From positions 1 to 46,849 of the forward strand of contig JAAUPI010000009.1 in NCBI GenBank assembly GCA_012035135.1: a stretch of DNA of 46,849 bases. Reading direction: 5' to 3'. The notes beneath the pieces are model-generated. The model did not search any database. It had not been told where the DNA came from and saw only the letters and a list, made by a program, of their open reading frames with translations. Each line of letters begins with the position of its first letter. Positions within the stretch are counted from its first letter, which is position 1. Shown here in pieces: positions 44,621 through 46,849 of the stretch. Made by a program: the position numbers and the translations under genes. This stretch comes from Microcoleus sp. CSU_2_2 (GTDB taxonomy: Bacteria > Cyanobacteriota > Cyanobacteriia > Cyanobacteriales > Microcoleaceae).

Positions 44621-44708
44621 CTAGGGCGGATACGCCCTCGGCAATCATGCAGCAGATGCCACGTTTATGAAGTACACCCGTGCTGCGATCGACCTCTGTA
44701 AGGACATA
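44621..44708 (+). repeat. 88-bp direct repeat, copy 1
   Basis: Identical to 44817-44904. It begins CTAGGGCGGATACGCCC, a small palindrome. The two copies flank the 108-bp element 44712-44819, with 196 bp between their starts. Confidence 0.9.
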
Positions 44709-44711
44709 GTT

Positions 44712-44819
44712 ATACCAAATCCGGGTTTCCCATCCCCGTTATAATTGGTATGGTGCGTCGCTATGAGATCTCCCAATAGCAACGAGAGTTGTTCGTAGCG
44801 ACGCACCCTACATTTACTA
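44712..44819. repeat. 108-bp palindromic (MITE-like) element, copy B (inverted)
   Basis: Perfect inverse of 15-122. It lies just after pheT and between the two 88-bp direct repeats. Its 12-bp hairpin arms are at 44752-44763 and 44796-44807. Confidence 0.9.
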
Positions 44820-44904
44820 GGGCGGATACGCCCTCGGCAATCATGCAGCAGATGCCACGTTTATGAAGTACACCCGTGCTGCGATCGACCTCTGTAAGGA
44901 CATA
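44817..44904 (+). repeat. 88-bp direct repeat, copy 2
   Basis: Identical to 44621-44708. Its first three bases overlap the end of the 108-bp element. Confidence 0.9.
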
Positions 44905-44960
44905 TCCTGTTGCGTGGCGATCGGACTCCATCGAACTCAGGTTGCTCACTTATTCCCAAT

Positions 44961-44988
44961 AAAAAACCTCAGACCCGCAAGCCTGAGG
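44961..44988 (-). terminator. Rho-independent terminator on the minus strand
   Basis: CCTCAG and CTGAGG (44983-44988 and 44967-44972) form a stem followed on the minus strand by TTTTTTATT. It could terminate the gltA transcript, whose stop is about 300 bp upstream, but that distance is unusual. Confidence 0.55.
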
Positions 44989-45289
44989 ACCGGAGTTCCT
45001 GAAAATCGTCACTTAAGAACATTGTCGCCAACAAACATCACAAAATACAAGAGGGGCGCAACCCAGCACGGCAGTTCTTGGCAGACAGAGAAAGAAGTTT
45101 TGTATCAAAAATTCAAAACTTTATCAAAATTCAGGGGTTGAAAACCCCAGGTCGGCGGAATGTTGTTATGGTGGGGTGTAACTCCCCATCCTAACAACCT
45201 CAAGCTTCATCTCTCAACTGTCTTCCCCTCTTGGGGGGCGAGGGGGGTTGTCAACCCAACGGCCGGCGAGCGGGCAAGCTGTCAACTGT
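44989..45289. other. Intergenic region between minus-strand terminator and gltA
   Basis: About 300 bp with short dispersed repeats (GTGGGGTGTAACTCCCCATCC near 45170; CCCCTCTTGGGGGGCGAGGGGGG near 45227). No supported gene. Confidence 0.45.
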
Positions 45290-46513
45290 TTAAGACCTTT
45301 TTTCGATCGGAATATAGGGAGCACCATGAACCCCTGTGTATATTTGAGTAGGGCGGTAAATGCGGTTTGCCTCTATCTGTTCCTTCCAGTGAGCTAACCA
45401 CCCAGCAACGCGGGCGATCGCAAATACTGGTGTAAACAAGTCTGTAGGAATTCCCATTTTTCGGTAAACCAAACCGGAATAAAAATCTACATTTGCATAA
45501 ATTCCTTTGTGAGCTAGTTTTTCCTCAACCACTTCTTCTAACTTAACAGCAATGTCGTAATAACTATCGCGACCGAAGTTGTCAAATAACTGTTCTGCTA
45601 AACCTTGAAGAATAGTTGCTCTGGGATCTTTCACCTTGTAAACCCGGTGACCGAAGCCCATGATTTTGTCCTTATTTTCGACGCATTTCTCGACAAAAGG
45701 TCTTACATTTTCTACCGAACCAATTTGCTCCAACATATCAATTACTTCTTCATTAGCTCCCCCATGCAGTGGGCCAGCCAAAGTGCCAACCGCCGAAGCA
45801 ATCACCCCATAAGGATCGGTGAGCGTCGAAGCTGTTACCATTGCCGAAAATGTAGAGGCATTGATTGTATGTTCGGCGTGGAGAGTCAGACAAACATCGA
45901 AAATATTAGCTAACAGCGGATCTGGTTCTCGCTCGTTGAGCATATACAGAAAGTTAGCCGAGTAGTTCAAGTCATCCCTCGGACGCACCGGGTCATTACC
46001 TCGTCGCATTTGCTGGAACGCCGCCACCATTGTCGGAATTTTCGCTAGCAGTCGTACTACAGCTTCTCGAATATATCCTTGATTGGGCAAAGCTCGACGA
46101 GAGTAGAACAAGCCCAAGGCTGCTGCTGAAGCTTGCAGGGCGTCCATAGGATGTCCACCTTCGGGAAAGCATTTCATCATGTCCCGGATGCGATATTTGA
46201 TCCGTCGATGATATCGAATTTCATGCTCGAAGGCTTCTAGTTCTTCCTTAGTCGGAAGTACCCCCCAGATTAATAAATATGAAGTTTCCACAAAGGAACT
46301 TTTGAGTGCCAGTTCCTCGATACTAATCCCGCGATATTCCAGTACCCCTTTTTGTCCATCGACATAGCTAATGCTGGACAAGGTAGCGGGAACACCTTCT
46401 AAACCTGGTTTAAATTCGCCAACGACCATTGCGATACCGTGTTGTGTAAGTTGAATCATTGAAAGTACATTAGCAGAAAGCAAGATAGTGTCGCCGTGTT
46501 GACGAATAATCAT
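45290..46513 (-). CDS. gltA: Citrate synthase
   Basis: This 379- to 407-residue enzyme forms citrate from acetyl-CoA and oxaloacetate. Family motifs are GVLEYRGISIEELA, SSFVETSYLLIWGVLPT, catalytic His in AEHTINASTF (H of LHAEHT), GPLHGGANEEV and GFGHRVYKVKDPRA, with the catalytic Asp in VDFYSGLVYRKMG. The most conserved start would be MVVGEFKPGLEG at 46429; frames from 46459 and 46513 add up to 28 residues not usual in cyanobacterial homologues. No strong ribosome binding site separates the options. The last residues (IPIEKRS) are normal. Confidence 0.93.
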   Translation of the reverse strand: MIIRQHGDTILLSANVLSMIQLTQHGIAMVVGEFKPGLEGVPATLSSISYVDGQKGVLEYRGISIEELALKSSFVETSYLLIWGVLPTKEELEAFEHEIRYHRRIKYRIRDMMKCFPEGGHPMDALQASAAALGLFYSRRALPNQGYIREAVVRLLAKIPTMVAAFQQMRRGNDPVRPRDDLNYSANFLYMLNEREPDPLLANIFDVCLTLHAEHTINASTFSAMVTASTLTDPYGVIASAVGTLAGPLHGGANEEVIDMLEQIGSVENVRPFVEKCVENKDKIMGFGHRVYKVKDPRATILQGLAEQLFDNFGRDSYYDIAVKLEEVVEEKLAHKGIYANVDFYSGLVYRKMGIPTDLFTPVFAIARVAGWLAHWKEQIEANRIYRPTQIYTGVHGAPYIPIEKRS

Positions 46514-46585
46514 TTATGTCTGGCGATTTGCAGTCTGCTTCGTAAAACTTACCCAAACTTAGTTAAAGCTATCTTTAACCAAAAT

Positions 46586-46647
46586 TCAGAGTTCACTTCC
46601 TGCGCTATTGAGTGGTCGGCCATCCCAAGGTAAGCAGGCTATCCCCC
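46586..46647 (-). mobile_element. Right end of an IS200/IS605-type element (tnpB 3' flank)
   Basis: Downstream of the tnpB stop, on the minus strand, the sequence reads GGGGGATAGCCTGCTTACC, then GACCACTCAATAGCGCAGGAAGTG. CCTGC/GCAGG arms can form a hairpin like those at element ends and in omega-RNA. The exact end of the element is not clear. Confidence 0.5.
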
Positions 46648-46849
46648 TCAAGCCGAGGGTTCCCAATTTAAAATATTTAAACTGGCGTTCAAATCGCGGT
46701 CTATCGATAAGCCACAAGCAGGACAGTCGTAAGTCCGAATACTTAGTGGCATATCTTGCTTGTGTCCGCAATTGCTGCACAGCTTAGAACTGGGAAACCA
46801 ACGATCTACCAGCACCAAACTTGCGCCATACATTTTACATTTGTACTCA
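46648..46849 (-). CDS. tnpB: TnpB (RNA-guided nuclease of IS200/IS605), C-terminal part, cut by window edge
   Basis: The frame is open to the window end and carries the TnpB C terminus. YKCKMYGASLVLVDRWFPSS leads into a four-Cys zinc finger (KLCSNCGHKQ, YDCPACGLSID). RDLNASLNILN follows, with the last RuvC-type Asp in IDRDLNA. The rest of the gene, including the main RuvC residues, lies outside the window, so integrity is unknown. The protein ends at NWEPSA. Confidence 0.9.
   Translation of the reverse strand, partial: EYKCKMYGASLVLVDRWFPSSKLCSNCGHKQDMPLSIRTYDCPACGLSIDRDLNASLNILNWEPSA

Noticed and set aside
44761-44949. 62-residue minus-strand open frame between pheT and gltA
   Set aside because: It lies in the 88-bp and 108-bp repeats, has no recognisable domain and follows a terminator on the same strand.
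44863-45141. 92-residue plus-strand open frame
   Set aside because: It is built from the repeat unit and terminator sequence, with no ribosome binding site or family match.

Overview
The window looks like chromosomal DNA from a filamentous cyanobacterium of the Microcoleus/Oscillatoria type. HIP1-like GCGATCGC octamers are common, there are many dispersed heptanucleotide repeats (families around CAACTGT, CAACTAT, GGAAGAG and GGGAATT), and several protein families are typically cyanobacterial (SmtA/SmtB, a SpkB-like kinase, slr1658/slr1659-type regulators, MASE1 and PAS histidine kinases). The genus is inferred. No rRNA, tRNA or CRISPR array was found.

Region 1 (about 1-7420) is a zinc-homeostasis block. 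It holds the zinc importer genes znuB and znuC (minus strand), a broken duplicate of the znuA 5' end, a COG0523 metallochaperone GTPase overlapping a WD40 gene, and the intact znuA. Zur-like palindromes precede the znuA fragment, the GTPase gene and znuA. A small conserved protein follows, then the divergent metallothionein and repressor pair smtA/smtB.

Region 2 (7490-8750) is the most striking part. A DAHP synthase gene (entry enzyme of aromatic amino acid synthesis) has a leader of about 360 nt. In series the leader holds a promoter, an 18-codon peptide with the run YFYFWY, a terminator, a 20-codon peptide with WYYGFYFW, a second terminator, and then the gene. In each unit the 3' end of the peptide ORF can pair with sequence needed by the terminator. 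This is the layout of ribosome-mediated attenuation, present twice in tandem. I do not recall such a system being described in cyanobacteria.

Region 3 (9333-16600) concerns glycan metabolism: a glycosyltransferase, UDP-galactopyranose mutase, a STAS protein, a GH2 glycosidase, a VapC-type toxin-antitoxin pair and a GH1-like glycosidase. Region 4 (16600-19560) has a MITE-like element, an aspartic-protease-like protein, an A-type Fe-S protein, a cupin and a secreted pentapeptide-repeat protein. Region 5 (19722-26034, minus strand) is a signalling cluster: SpoIIE phosphatase, ATP-binding regulator, STAS protein, PAS-nucleotidyl cyclase and a solute-binding lipoprotein. Region 6 (26563-34661) is mostly housekeeping (mnmA, nnrD, rsmG, a Dps-like ferritin, a ferredoxin-like protein). 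Region 7 (34854-41621) has two related histidine kinases, the second broken by three frameshifts, and a Ser/Thr kinase with pentapeptide repeats. Region 8 holds pheT, a repeat-rich gap, citrate synthase and the end of a tnpB gene running off the window.

Repeats shape much of the window. A 108-bp element occurs as identical inverted copies behind znuB and behind pheT. Heptamer repeats have entered coding sequence in frame in nnrD and in a histidine kinase, and appear to form the tail of the glycosyltransferase.
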